The notes under the pieces: generated by a model
Databases searched by the model: none
Seen by the model: the letters and a program-made list of their open reading frames with translations, nothing else
Told to the model about the DNA's origin: nothing
Made by a program: the position numbers and the translations under genes
Source: Sphingomonas sp. NFR04
GTDB lineage: Bacteria; Pseudomonadota; Alphaproteobacteria; Sphingomonadales; Sphingomonadaceae
Assembly: GCF_900114095.1 (NCBI RefSeq)
Contig: NZ_FORV01000003.1
Coordinates: forward strand, 471,822 to 535,821
DNA: 64,000 nucleotides
Direction of reading: 5' to 3'
Part shown: positions 49,775-59,471 of the stretch, in pieces
Layout: each line of letters begins with the position of its first letter
Numbering within the stretch: the stretch's first letter is position 1

Positions 49775-50932
49775 ATGTCGGTAAGCGCACCGGCGGACAT
49801 CGCTGTGTCATTAGCGGACACGCCGGGCGGAAAACGGAGAAGGATCGCCATGCCGCTCGAGGATGACGATGCGGCAAGGATGCGCAGCGGCCGGGCAGGG
49901 TTTCCGTCGCTCAACCAGCGCATCTTCGCGCCGTTCAAGATCGCGACGGTCATCGATGCGGTGGCGCGGCGCGGCATGACGCCGGAGACGGTCCTAGAAC
50001 GCACCGGGCTCACCCTGACCGATGTCCGCGATCCCCATACGCTGACCTCGATCGGCCAGTATCTGGTCGCCTGCGAGAATATCGTGGCCGCAGGCGCAGC
50101 GCCGGCCGACGCCTTCGCAATCGGCGCACGGCTGCATCTCTCCGCCTATGGAATGTACGGTTACGCGCTGATGTGCTCGCCCACGATGCGCGACTTTTTC
50201 GACTTCGCCGTCCGCTACCAGCCCCTCGCCACGCCGACCGTGCGGCTGGAATGGCGCGCGGAGGGCGACGTGGCGGTGTGGCAGTTCCGCGAGATCTATC
50301 GCGAGGTGATGAGCAGCGAGGTGCGCACCTTCCTGGTGCGGCAGCAGATGAAGATGACCTTCACCCACATCCGCGACACCGCAGGGACCGACAATCTCCC
50401 GGTTCGCGCGCTCTTCGCCTTGCCGCGGGACGCGCATGCCGCGGAGGATGCACGCGAACTTTCCTGCCCCTGCACCTACGACGCGGCGGCGAACGAACTT
50501 CATTATCGGATCGGCATTCTCGAGCAGACGCCCGAGCTGGGCAATCGATTGACCCGGATCATGCTGGAGGAAACCTGCGAGCGGCTGATCGGCCAATCCA
50601 GGACATCCTCGGGCCTCTCCGGCGAGGTGTACCAGATCCTGTTGAACGCCCCCAGCCGGTTTCCCTCGATGGAGACGGTCGCGGCGCATCTGGGCTTGCA
50701 GGAGCGGACGCTCCGCCGGCGCCTTGCCGCGGAGGACTCAAGCTACGGCGGGATCGTTGACGACGTCCGCCGCCGATTGGCGATCGAATATCTCCAGACG
50801 ACGCGGATGAGCGTCGACGATGTTGCGTGGAAGGTAGGCTTTAGCGACGGCGCGAACCTCCGACGTGCGATCCGGCGCTGGACCGGCAAGACCGTCGCAG
50901 GTATCCGCGCGAGCAAAGCGGAACCCATCTGA
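49775..50932 (+). CDS. AraC-family regulator (cluster A)
   Basis: A 385-residue regulator with an N-terminal arabinose_bd-type ligand domain (about residues 60-240, SAYGMYGYALMCSPTMRDFFDF) and a C-terminal pair of helix-turn-helix motifs (about 290-380, METVAAHLGLQERTLRRRLAAE and VDDVAWKVGFSDGANLRRAIRRWTG). This subgroup (OruR/ArgR-like) usually activates catabolic genes. It is divergent from the TonB receptor gene with an 89-bp intergenic region, so it probably activates cluster A in response to the substrate or its acid. Confidence 0.88.
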   Translation: MSVSAPADIAVSLADTPGGKRRRIAMPLEDDDAARMRSGRAGFPSLNQRIFAPFKIATVIDAVARRGMTPETVLERTGLTLTDVRDPHTLTSIGQYLVACENIVAAGAAPADAFAIGARLHLSAYGMYGYALMCSPTMRDFFDFAVRYQPLATPTVRLEWRAEGDVAVWQFREIYREVMSSEVRTFLVRQQMKMTFTHIRDTAGTDNLPVRALFALPRDAHAAEDARELSCPCTYDAAANELHYRIGILEQTPELGNRLTRIMLEETCERLIGQSRTSSGLSGEVYQILLNAPSRFPSMETVAAHLGLQERTLRRRLAAEDSSYGGIVDDVRRRLAIEYLQTTRMSVDDVAWKVGFSDGANLRRAIRRWTGKTVAGIRASKAEPI

Positions 50933-50959
50933 GCGCCGGACAAGGCGCGACCGGTCCGG

Positions 50960-51856
50960 TCAGCGAGCGGCCGCTGCGGCAACATCCCGCGCATAGCCAG
51001 CCGCTTCCACTTCGCGCTCCGCCTGCAGGAACCCATAGCCAGGCACGCATTCGCCGTCGCGCCGCGTGATCTCATCCCAGTCCCGGACAACCGCCACGCC
51101 CGCGGCATCGCCGCTGCCGACCTGAATGCCCTGGGTGAGGGTGACATGCGCTGCGGCGAAATGGCCGGCGCCCGCGCAGAGGATCGCGCGGCTGGGCGCA
51201 TCCTCGCCGACCAGCGCAAGCAGGCCGGGGCTCACCAGCGCTGGATGGAGCAGCTGCAAACTTTCCTCGGATAGCACGCCATGCGTCATCTGCGTTGCCG
51301 CAGTGGGCGCCAGCGCGTTGACCCGAATGCCGTATTTCTCACCTTCGATCGCCAGCGTCTGCATCAGCCCGACCAGCGCCATTTTGGCAGCGCCATAGTT
51401 CGCCTGCCCGAAATTGCCGTAGAGCCCCGAAGACGACGTCGTCATGACGATCCGGCCGTGCCGCTGCGCCCGCATCGGCTCCCACACCGCCTTGGAGCAG
51501 ATCGCAGCACCCATCAGGTGCACATCGACGACCAGCCGGAACTCGTCCATCGACATCTTGGCGAAGCTCTTGTCGCGCAGGATGCCCGCGTTGTTCACCA
51601 GAATGTCGATCCGGCCCCAGCGCCCGAGCGCCGCGTCGACCATCGCGGAGACGGCATCCTCGTCGGTAACCGAGGCGGCGACGGCCAGTGCCTGGCCTCC
51701 CGCCGCCTCGATCTCAGCCGCGACCCGAGCGGCATTGGGTTCGGAAACATCGTTGACGACGAGCCTGGCGCCCTGTCGCGCAAGGTAAAGCGCATGTTCG
51801 CGGCCCAGCCCTCCGCCGGCGCCGGTGACTATCGCGACACGATCCGCAAGCTGCAT
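50960..51856 (-). CDS. Short-chain dehydrogenase, MFE-2-like (cluster B)
   Basis: A 298-residue SDR. The cofactor motif TGAGGGLG is near residue 12, NNAGI near 90, and the catalytic Ser with YGAAK (Tyr-x3-Lys) near 150-165. The VVNDVSEPN segment and the total length resemble the (3R)-hydroxyacyl-CoA dehydrogenase part of multifunctional enzyme 2. It would oxidise a 3-hydroxyacyl-CoA. GAGAGGGG precedes the ATG at 51856. It is last in the leftward cluster B set, after the TetR and acyl-CoA ligase genes. Confidence 0.85.
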   Translation of the reverse strand: MQLADRVAIVTGAGGGLGREHALYLARQGARLVVNDVSEPNAARVAAEIEAAGGQALAVAASVTDEDAVSAMVDAALGRWGRIDILVNNAGILRDKSFAKMSMDEFRLVVDVHLMGAAICSKAVWEPMRAQRHGRIVMTTSSSGLYGNFGQANYGAAKMALVGLMQTLAIEGEKYGIRVNALAPTAATQMTHGVLSEESLQLLHPALVSPGLLALVGEDAPSRAILCAGAGHFAAAHVTLTQGIQVGSGDAAGVAVVRDWDEITRRDGECVPGYGFLQAEREVEAAGYARDVAAAAAR

Positions 51857-51928
51857 GGATATCCCCTCTCCTGTTTCCGCGAGGCTATTCCATCGGACGT
51901 TCGCTAACAAGAGAGTGAATGATTGATT

Positions 51929-52606
51929 TCAGCCGCGATTGCAGATTTCCAGGAAGCCGGCAGCCATGAACGACGCCATCCGTTCCTTCACCGCGACGAA
52001 ATCGTCGGACTTACACAGCCCGTGCGACAGCTTGTCGATGCGACCGGTTCGCGCCAGCGTGAGCATCAGCGCACCGGTGACGAAGTGATAGCCCCAGAAG
52101 ATGTTTTCCTCGGCGCAGTCGGGCAACGCCTGCTTAAGCAGGCCGATCAGGCGCAGCACCACGGGATCAAAATGCTCGTCCATCAGCTCGGCACCCCATT
52201 CCGGGGTGTTGGCGACCTGGGCGCCCAGCGCGGCATAGTTCTTCCACGCCTCGCCGCCCTCGATGTACAGGTCGAGATCGGTATCGAGGAAGGCGCGCAG
52301 CGCCCCCTCCACGCTGGGCTTGCCCGCGCATTCGGTTTCATAGCGGTCCAGCGCCTGCATCCGCCGCTCGCTGGTGACGGCGGCACGGCGCGCGAATACC
52401 GCGTGGAAGAGCTTGGCCTTGTCCTCGAAATAATAGTTGAGCAGCGTGTGATGGACGCCGACCCGCTTGGCGACGTCCTTCAGCGTGACGCCGTAAAGCC
52501 CGTGCTTGGAGAAGAGATATTCGGCCGCGTCGAGGATCTGCTCCATCGTTTCGGCGCGCTGTTCCGCTTTCTTGGAACGACGAGGGGCTTTGACATTCTC
52601 TTCCAC
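51929..52606 (-). CDS. TetR-family regulator (cluster B)
   Basis: A 225-residue repressor from GTG 52606, with GGGAGAG upstream. The N-terminal helix-turn-helix is at about residues 20-65 (ILDAAEYLFSKHGLYGVTLKDVAKRVGVHHTLLNYYFEDKAKLF region) and the C-terminal ligand domain belongs to the type with TetR_C-like helices, expected to bind an acyl-CoA or similar. It lies 32 bp after the acyl-CoA ligase gene and is the likely regulator of cluster B. Confidence 0.9.
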   Translation of the reverse strand: MEENVKAPRRSKKAEQRAETMEQILDAAEYLFSKHGLYGVTLKDVAKRVGVHHTLLNYYFEDKAKLFHAVFARRAAVTSERRMQALDRYETECAGKPSVEGALRAFLDTDLDLYIEGGEAWKNYAALGAQVANTPEWGAELMDEHFDPVVLRLIGLLKQALPDCAEENIFWGYHFVTGALMLTLARTGRIDKLSHGLCKSDDFVAVKERMASFMAAGFLEICNRG

Positions 52607-52638
52607 GCGAATGTCTCTCCCGCGTGCGTGCGCGGGCG

Positions 52639-54219
52639 TCAAGCCATGCCGAAGTCCCTGCGAAGGCGGATCTTGTCGATCTTGCCGGTCGGCGCCAGCG
52701 GCATGCTGGCGAGGCGGACCACCGCATCGGGGATCCACCATGAGGCGACCCTGCCCTTGAGCGGGGCCAGCAGCGCCTCGTCGCTCACCACCTGCTCGCT
52801 GCGCATCTCCACCAGCAGGATCGGGCGCTCGCCCCATTTGGGGTCTGGACGCCCGATCACCGCCGCCAGCGACACCTGCGGCAGGGCGCCGATCACGGCT
52901 TCGATCTCGGCGGGATTGATCCATTCGCCGCCCGACTTGATCAGATCCTTGGCGCGCCCGGTGATTTGCAGATTGCCGCCCGCGTCGATCCGCGCGAGAT
53001 CCCCCGTCGCGAACCAGCCATCGGCATCCAGCGCGGAATCCGGCTCGCCGAAATAGCGCGCGATCACCGCAGCGCCGCGGACCCGCAGATGGCCTTCGCC
53101 GCCGCGCTGGTCCGGCAGTGCATGGCCCTGCGCGTCGGTTAGCAGCAGGTCGACTCCGATGGCCGGCTTGCCCGAAAGCGCCGCAGCGCGGGCCGGGTCC
53201 CGTGGCACGGCAACGGTGCCGGAGGGGGAGAGCTCGGTCATGCCCCAGCTAGTCTGCACCTCCACCCCCAGCCCCGACTCAATCCGCGCCATCAGTGCCG
53301 GTGCGAGCGGCGCCCCGCCGACGATGACCCGCTCGAGCGACGGCAGGTCTTCGCCACTCGCTTCCAGGTGCTCCAGCAGGCCGAGCCAGACCGTGGGCAC
53401 GCCCACCCCGACGGTCACCTGCTCCCCCGCGATCAGCCGAGTGAGGCTCGCACCGTCGGTCCAGCGTCCGGGCAGCACCAGTTTGCCGCCCGCCGCCGGC
53501 ACCGCGAACGGCAGCCCCCAGGCATTGGCGTGGAACATCGGCACCACGGCCAGCACCGTGTCCCTGCCCGAAATCGCCATCACGTCCACCTGCAGCAGCC
53601 GCAGCGTGTGCAGGAAGCTCGATCGGTGCGTGTACGTCACCCCCTTGGGCGCGCCGGTAGTGCCCGAGGTGAAGCATAGCCCGGAAGGCGCTGTCTCGTC
53701 GAAGTCGCCCCACGGGACATCCCGCTCGACGCCTGCCAGCAGGGGTGCCAGCGGCACCACAGGCGGCTCGTCCGCAGCGGCCACGCCAGCCTCACCGTCG
53801 ATCACCCAGATCCGCTCGATCGGCGCCAAGGCCGCAATGCGGCGGGCGAGCGGCACCAGATCCGCGCTGGCGACGAGCAGCCGCGCTTCCGACTGGACGA
53901 GCATCGCCGCAAGCTGCTCCGCGGTCAGGCGGGGATTGAGCGTATGGCACACCGCGCCCATGCCCATCACCGCGTACCAGGTTTCGACATGCGCCTGGCT
54001 GTTCCAGGCGAGCGTCGCCACCCGGGCGCCGAAACCGACCCCGTGCCCGGCGAGCAGCGTGGAGATCGCGCGCGCACGCTCGCGCAGGGCGGCGTAGCCG
54101 ATGCGATCGACGCCGCCCGCCACCGCCGTCACGACCTCCGCGTGCGGGTGCCACTTCGCGGCATGGTCCAGGAACTTGTCGAGCGTGAGCGCGAAGTCCT
54201 GCATGCTCCCGTCGATCAT
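52639..54219 (-). CDS. Acyl-CoA synthetase (AMP-forming), medium-chain type (cluster B)
   Basis: A 526-residue adenylate-forming ligase. The P-loop LCFTSGTTGAPKGVTYTHRS is at about residues 180-199, the A5 motif SWGMTELSP at about 320-328, GWFATGDLARID at about 400-411, and the lid motif RAKDLIKSGGEWINP at about 420-434. The sequence is of the fatty-acyl / methylmercaptopropionyl-CoA ligase group. It activates the acid released by the neighbouring esterase with CoA. The ATG at 54219 overlaps the esterase stop as ATGA. Long upstream extensions belong to the esterase in another frame. Confidence 0.9.
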   Translation of the reverse strand: MIDGSMQDFALTLDKFLDHAAKWHPHAEVVTAVAGGVDRIGYAALRERARAISTLLAGHGVGFGARVATLAWNSQAHVETWYAVMGMGAVCHTLNPRLTAEQLAAMLVQSEARLLVASADLVPLARRIAALAPIERIWVIDGEAGVAAADEPPVVPLAPLLAGVERDVPWGDFDETAPSGLCFTSGTTGAPKGVTYTHRSSFLHTLRLLQVDVMAISGRDTVLAVVPMFHANAWGLPFAVPAAGGKLVLPGRWTDGASLTRLIAGEQVTVGVGVPTVWLGLLEHLEASGEDLPSLERVIVGGAPLAPALMARIESGLGVEVQTSWGMTELSPSGTVAVPRDPARAAALSGKPAIGVDLLLTDAQGHALPDQRGGEGHLRVRGAAVIARYFGEPDSALDADGWFATGDLARIDAGGNLQITGRAKDLIKSGGEWINPAEIEAVIGALPQVSLAAVIGRPDPKWGERPILLVEMRSEQVVSDEALLAPLKGRVASWWIPDAVVRLASMPLAPTGKIDKIRLRRDFGMA

Positions 54220-55844
54220 CGGCACCCTGCAACCTTGGTGAGGACCGGGGAGATAACCCCCGTGTTCCAGTTCCACTGCTGGTTGCCGGCGGCGCGGCGG
54301 CGGCAGACGCTCGCCTCGTGCAGCGCGAACATGCCGGGAAAGAGCTTGGTGCGCGCCTGCGGCACCTGCGCGAACGCCATATAGTTCGCCTCGTTGCCAT
54401 AGGGCAGCCAGCCGGCTTGGCCCGCGGCGCTGGGCGCGCCGGTCCTCGCGAACGACGTCCAATATCCGAGCATCGCGTCTGACATTCGCCGTTCGGCCAA
54501 GGTGTCCGGCACCTTCGGCCATAGCGGCGGCGTACCCCCGGCAGTGCCGAACACATAGGGCAGCTCGGACGCGTGGAAGGCGTGCAGCCCATTCTCGTCG
54601 GCCGCAGGATAGCCGTGATCGAAGAAATAGAGATAGCCGGGCTGGCCGATGGCAGTCTGGCCGATCGCCAGCCGCATCGAAGTCCAGCCATAGAGCGCGT
54701 CGCGCGTCGCCGCGAGCATGCTCTCGCCGATCGTCTCCGCCGGATAGAGGCGGAGGAACGGATCGGCGAGATCGCCATAGCGGCTGCGGATCGCGGCCGA
54801 ATAGGCATCCGCATCCGCGGGCGCCGGCGGCAACAGCACGCGGAGCGAGCGGATCTCGCCGGCGTTGAACCCGGCGATCAGCGGCACCGGCGCCTGCTCG
54901 CCGCGATCCCAGGTCTCGACGAGCTGCCGCGTAAGCAGCTTGCCGTCCACCGTTCCCCAGGGGCCATAGCCCTTGGCCGCCGCGAGCGCGGTGAGCTTCT
55001 CCGCATCCATCGCGCGAAGGGCCGCCAGATCGCTCGCGCCGAGCGCCTGCTGGATCTGGCTTCCCGCGGTTTCGGCCGCCGGCATCCCGAAGCGGGCGGT
55101 CTTCAACTCGGGCGCGGAGATCATATAGGCGCTCTGCGCGATTGCCTTGTGGAACAGGCCGCGCGCGGCGGGGCTCGCCATGAGGTACATCACGCTGAGC
55201 CCGCCCGCGGACTCGCCCGCGATCGTGACGTTGCCGGGATCGCCGCCGAAAGCCGCGATGTTGCGGCGGACCCAGCGCAGCGCGGCGATCTGATCGAGCA
55301 GGCCGTAGTTGCCCGATATTCTGTCGCTCGACTCGGCACTCAGCGCCGGGTGCGCGAGATAGCCGAGAATGCCCAGCCGATAGTTGATGGAGACCAGGAT
55401 TACGCCGCGCGCCGCGATGCGCGCGCCGTCGTACATCGCCGCATGGCCATAGCCGGAGACGAGTGCGCCGCCATGGATCCACACCATCACCGGCAGCTTC
55501 GCGGCATGCTGGGGTGCCCAGATGTTGAGCGTCAGGCAATCCTCGTCCATCCGCTTGGGCGGATCGGTGTAAATGCCGGCTGCCTGCGCGCGGGGCTGCA
55601 CGCAGGCCGCACCGAACGTCGTGACCTTGCGTACGCCTTGCCACGCAGGAAGCTCGACGGGCGGTCGCCAGCGCAGCTTGCCCACCGGCGGCTGGGTATA
55701 AGGCACCCCGCGGAACACCCGCAGACCGCCTTCCTGGCTTCCCTGCACCACGCCGGCCGGCGCCGCGACGATCGGCGCCTGCGCCCGAGCGGCGGGCGCC
55801 GTGGCAAGTGCGGCCAGGAGCGCGGCCCGATAAATGCGTCTCAT
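54216..55844 (-). CDS. Type-B carboxylesterase, secreted (cluster B)
   Basis: A 542-residue carboxylesterase with a signal peptide (residues 1-22, ending ARA). The oxyanion region VWIHGGALVSG is at about 121-131, the nucleophile Ser212 in GESAGGLS, the acidic residue expected near 330-340, and the catalytic His in the LHAFHASELPYVFG segment (about 415-428). Family members hydrolyse carboxylic esters with broad specificity. ATGA overlaps join it to the MFS gene upstream and the CoA ligase downstream, so uptake, hydrolysis and activation are strictly co-expressed. Confidence 0.92.
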   Translation of the reverse strand: MRRIYRAALLAALATAPAARAQAPIVAAPAGVVQGSQEGGLRVFRGVPYTQPPVGKLRWRPPVELPAWQGVRKVTTFGAACVQPRAQAAGIYTDPPKRMDEDCLTLNIWAPQHAAKLPVMVWIHGGALVSGYGHAAMYDGARIAARGVILVSINYRLGILGYLAHPALSAESSDRISGNYGLLDQIAALRWVRRNIAAFGGDPGNVTIAGESAGGLSVMYLMASPAARGLFHKAIAQSAYMISAPELKTARFGMPAAETAGSQIQQALGASDLAALRAMDAEKLTALAAAKGYGPWGTVDGKLLTRQLVETWDRGEQAPVPLIAGFNAGEIRSLRVLLPPAPADADAYSAAIRSRYGDLADPFLRLYPAETIGESMLAATRDALYGWTSMRLAIGQTAIGQPGYLYFFDHGYPAADENGLHAFHASELPYVFGTAGGTPPLWPKVPDTLAERRMSDAMLGYWTSFARTGAPSAAGQAGWLPYGNEANYMAFAQVPQARTKLFPGMFALHEASVCRRRAAGNQQWNWNTGVISPVLTKVAGCR

Positions 55845-57160
55845 GCTGAACTCCGGGGAGGATTGGAATGCGCGTCGCGCAGCAGTCGTGCGAGCCACAG
55901 GAACAGCGCGATCGCGATCAGATAAAAGGGCGTCAGCGTGAACAGCGCGGCCTGGAGATGGTCTGTCTGGCCGTGCAGCTTGAACCAGTCGCTGGCGAAG
56001 CCGACCCAGGTCGGCCCCAGCCCCAGCCCGATGAAGTTCATCACCAGCAGCAGCAGCGCGCCCGACAGCACCCGCTGGTTGGGCTGCACTTCCTCCTGGA
56101 CCAGCGCGACCGAGGCGCTGAGGTAGAAATAGTTGAACACCATCACCACCCCGAGCAGCAGCAGCGCGAGCGGCCAGCCCGGGGCCCAAAGAAACGCGAC
56201 GTAGAAGGGCATCGCGACGGCCAGCGACACGGCTGGCGCCACCGCATAGCCACTACGCGAGCGGCGCGTCATCCGATCGACGACGCGGCCGGACAACACC
56301 ATGCCGCCGCCCATGCCGATCGCCAGCACCAGCGCATACCACAGCGCGACCTCACCGAGCGCCATGCCCTTGTCGCGCATCAGGAACAGCACCGCGAAGT
56401 TGCCCAGTCCATAGGTGACGAACTGCGTCGCGCCGCTGCCCAGCGCCGCCAGCATCAGCACCGGATTAGCGAAGAACATGCGCAACGTCGGCCAGAACGG
56501 CGCCTTGGCGTGTGGCATGCCGGTCCGCACGGGATCGGTCGCACCGCGCGCCGGTTCCCGCACCAGCAGACGGACGAGCAGCGCGGTAACGATGCCGAGG
56601 CCGCCGATCAAAATGAAGGGCATGCGCCAGTCGAAGCGCTGGGCGATCGCCGCGCCGAACGCAACACCGAGCGCCGCGCCGATCGCCGGGCCCAGATTGT
56701 AGATGCCGAACGCGCCAGCGCGGCGGCCCGGCGGAAAGGTGTCGGTGATGATCGCATAGGAGGGCGGTACGCCACCCGCCTCCCCGAAACCGACGAGCAT
56801 CCGCGCCGCGACCAGTTGCCCGTAATTCGCTGCCAGCCCGCAGGCGAGCGTCGCCCCGCTCCACACGGCGCAGGCGAGCGACAGCACCGTGACCCGGTTG
56901 CTGCGGTCCGCCAGCCAGCCAACCGGAATGGCGATGAAGCAGTAGAACATCGCGAAATACAGCCCGCCGATCAGCCCCAGCTGGCCGTCGCTGACCTGCA
57001 GCGCATCCTGGATCGGCTTGGCGAGGATGCCGATCAGCTGCCGGTCGAGAAAGTTCAGGACATAGACGAAGGTCAGCGCCGCCAGCACCAGGCGCGGCCG
57101 GGGTGCTGGCGCGCCCTGCCGCTCGCGCTGGATACCGTCGTCGTCTGGAACGGTCGCCAT
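55841..57160 (-). CDS. MFS transporter, spinster-like family (cluster B)
   Basis: About 439 residues with twelve membrane helices. It is a close paralogue of the carrier in cluster A: the shared blocks are FVYVLNFLDRQLI, ILAKPIQ, FYCFIAIP, GEAGGVPPSYAII, LLLLVMNFIGLGLGPT. The ATG at 57160 begins just after the TonB receptor stop (TGA at 57164-57162); an in-frame TTG at 57178 would overlap. It should carry the released or intact substrate across the inner membrane. Confidence 0.87.
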   Translation of the reverse strand: MATVPDDDGIQRERQGAPAPRPRLVLAALTFVYVLNFLDRQLIGILAKPIQDALQVSDGQLGLIGGLYFAMFYCFIAIPVGWLADRSNRVTVLSLACAVWSGATLACGLAANYGQLVAARMLVGFGEAGGVPPSYAIITDTFPPGRRAGAFGIYNLGPAIGAALGVAFGAAIAQRFDWRMPFILIGGLGIVTALLVRLLVREPARGATDPVRTGMPHAKAPFWPTLRMFFANPVLMLAALGSGATQFVTYGLGNFAVLFLMRDKGMALGEVALWYALVLAIGMGGGMVLSGRVVDRMTRRSRSGYAVAPAVSLAVAMPFYVAFLWAPGWPLALLLLGVVMVFNYFYLSASVALVQEEVQPNQRVLSGALLLLVMNFIGLGLGPTWVGFASDWFKLHGQTDHLQAALFTLTPFYLIAIALFLWLARLLRDAHSNPPRSSA

Positions 57161-57161
57161 A

Positions 57162-59471
57162 TCAGATGCCGTAGCCAAGGCGGATGCCGACGGTGCGCGG
57201 CCGCAACGTGCCGAAGCGGCTCACCAAGAATGCCTCGGGGTGGATGTAGACCACGGAGTGATCGTCAAACACATTCTCGACATAGAGCTGCGCCGACCAG
57301 CTCCGCCGCTTCACGCCGAAGCTGACATTGGTGTTCACATATTCATCGGTCTTGCCGAAGGTCGACAGCGGCACGTTGGGCAGGCCCGGCGTGTTCGGGA
57401 ATGCGCTGTTGTACGACCCGACATATTGGGCGTTCACCGCGAAGGTGCCCTTCACGTCCTTGCCCAGATCCATGCCGTAGGAAAGGAAGAGCGCGCCCTG
57501 CAGCCGCGGCGCCGAGAGCCGATGCCCGAGCACCGCGCCCGAGATCGCCGCTTCGGCGGCGCTAAGCTTGGTGATCTTGGCGTCGTTGTACGCCGCGTTC
57601 AGGCCGAGGAAGACGTCCTTGGCGGGCACCACGCCCATCTCGAGCTCGACGCCCTTGCTGCGCGCCGCGCCGATATTGGTGGCGAACTGCACCGAATCCG
57701 AAACGCGGTTCGCCTGCGCCTGAATGTTGCTCCAGTCGATCAGATAGGCGGCGGCATTGATCGTCACCAGGCCGTTCAGGAACCGCGCCTTGGCACCGAC
57801 TTCATAGCTCTTCAGATCGTCCGACGAGGCGCCGGCGGGAATGGTGATGTCGTTCGGATTGACCAGGCTCGGCCGACCCGCGAACGCGTTGACGATCGGC
57901 GCGCGGAAGCCGGTGGAGAAGGTCGCGTAGGTCGTCAGCGCCGCATCGGGCTTGTAGGTGACACTCGCCTTCCACGACGGCTTCGATCCGGTCGCCTTCA
58001 CGCCCGCCACTGCCGCATAGGGGGTGAAGGTGTTGAAATTCACCGGGATGCCGAGCAGCGCATAGGTGAAGTAATTCTGCCCGAATGCGCTGGCCAGATA
58101 GCCGCCCGCCTCGGTAAAGCCCTGCGCCGAGATGCGGCCATAGCGCATGCCGCCTGTCACCCAGAACTTGTTCGAGAAGCGGTAGGTCAGCTCGCCGAAG
58201 CCCGCGAGTTCCTCGTTGATCTGGTGGGTGTACTGCTTTTGATAATATTGGTCCGGAAGGCCGGTGAGCCCTCGCGCGGCCAGGAAGGCGAGCGACGAGC
58301 GGTAGAAATAGTCGACGTCGCGCCGACGGTGCAGATAGAAGCCTCCGACGACGAACTGGAAAGGGCCTTCTAGCGTGGACGCCAGCCGTGTTTCCTGGAC
58401 GAACACCTTGTCGTACCCGTTCGCATCGAGTCCGAAGGCGATCGGCGCGCCAGGGTAGATCGCCTGTTTCGGGAATGTGCCGGCGAGATCGAGCCAGAAG
58501 CGCTGGTCAAATTTCGAATAGGTCGACGAACTGGTCAGCTTGGCGAAATCTAAACTATATTCCAGCGTCGCGTTGAGCACGGTCTGCTTGCCCGTGAAGC
58601 GGTCGGGCTGGTCGGAGACCCGCTTTTCGCGACCCAGCGAGGGGCTGGTGAGCGACGAATCCTTCGGATCACTGTCCTCGTACGAACCGAGCAGTCGCAC
58701 CGACAGGCGGTCGCTCGGCTTCCACAGCGCGATCAGGCGCCCGCCCCAGTCGACCAGCGTGTTCGAATTGCGCACGCCGGTCCCGACATTGTCGAGATAG
58801 CCTTCCTCGTGCCGGTAGAAGCCGACGCCACGCACCGCCAGCCGGTCGTGCACCACCGGCACGTTGAGCATCAGATTGTAGCGCTGGCGCAGCGAATCCG
58901 GCCCGGTGAGCCCCAGGTCCGCCAATGCGGAGGCGTCAAAGCTGGTGAGGTTTGGGCTCTTGGTGAGGATGCGCATCGCACCGGACAGCGAGCCCGATCC
59001 GAACAGCGTCCCTTGGGGACCGCGAAGGAATTCCACGCGCTCGACATCGAACAGGTTCGGATCGACCACCGTTGTGTTGCCGATCGTCGAGACCGGAAGC
59101 TCGTCGATATAGACGGCGACAGAGCTTTGGAGATTGGCGTTGTAGCCGTTGGTGGCGATGCCGCGTGCGGTGAAGTTGTTGAAGTTCTGCGTTGGCCGAT
59201 TGAGCACGACACCCGGCGTCTCGCGCGCGATCCCCTCGAAGCCGACAATCCCCTTCTGCGTCAGCTCTTCCTGCTGGAACGCTGTGATGCTCAGCGGCAC
59301 ATCCTGGATACGTTCCTCGCGCCGCGTCGCCGTGACGACGATGTCGTTGCCATGATCCTGACCAGCGGTCTGGTCGGGCCGCGTCGGCGGCTCCGTCGTC
59401 TGCGCTGCGACGGGGGTCGCGCTCACCATGGTTGCGACGGCACAAGCCGACACAAATGCTGTTGCCCGCAT
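57162..59471 (-). CDS. TonB-dependent outer-membrane receptor (cluster B)
   Basis: A 769-residue receptor with a signal peptide (residues 1-24, ending TPVAAQ), a TonB box-like IVVTATRREERIQDVPLS, a plug domain (IARETPGVVLNRPTQNFNNF, VERVEFLRGPQGTLFGSGSLSGA) and a barrel. It is of the sphingomonad type often linked to aromatic or lipid-like substrates. The ATG at 59471 has a purine-rich GGGAGAGAGAG upstream. It heads the leftward cluster B. Confidence 0.92.
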   Translation of the reverse strand: MRATAFVSACAVATMVSATPVAAQTTEPPTRPDQTAGQDHGNDIVVTATRREERIQDVPLSITAFQQEELTQKGIVGFEGIARETPGVVLNRPTQNFNNFTARGIATNGYNANLQSSVAVYIDELPVSTIGNTTVVDPNLFDVERVEFLRGPQGTLFGSGSLSGAMRILTKSPNLTSFDASALADLGLTGPDSLRQRYNLMLNVPVVHDRLAVRGVGFYRHEEGYLDNVGTGVRNSNTLVDWGGRLIALWKPSDRLSVRLLGSYEDSDPKDSSLTSPSLGREKRVSDQPDRFTGKQTVLNATLEYSLDFAKLTSSSTYSKFDQRFWLDLAGTFPKQAIYPGAPIAFGLDANGYDKVFVQETRLASTLEGPFQFVVGGFYLHRRRDVDYFYRSSLAFLAARGLTGLPDQYYQKQYTHQINEELAGFGELTYRFSNKFWVTGGMRYGRISAQGFTEAGGYLASAFGQNYFTYALLGIPVNFNTFTPYAAVAGVKATGSKPSWKASVTYKPDAALTTYATFSTGFRAPIVNAFAGRPSLVNPNDITIPAGASSDDLKSYEVGAKARFLNGLVTINAAAYLIDWSNIQAQANRVSDSVQFATNIGAARSKGVELEMGVVPAKDVFLGLNAAYNDAKITKLSAAEAAISGAVLGHRLSAPRLQGALFLSYGMDLGKDVKGTFAVNAQYVGSYNSAFPNTPGLPNVPLSTFGKTDEYVNTNVSFGVKRRSWSAQLYVENVFDDHSVVYIHPEAFLVSRFGTLRPRTVGIRLGYGI

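Noticed and set aside
54220..55644. N-terminal extension of the cluster B acyl-CoA ligase
   Set aside because: The extension is an off-frame reading of the carboxylesterase gene; the ligase starts at 54219 in an ATGA overlap.
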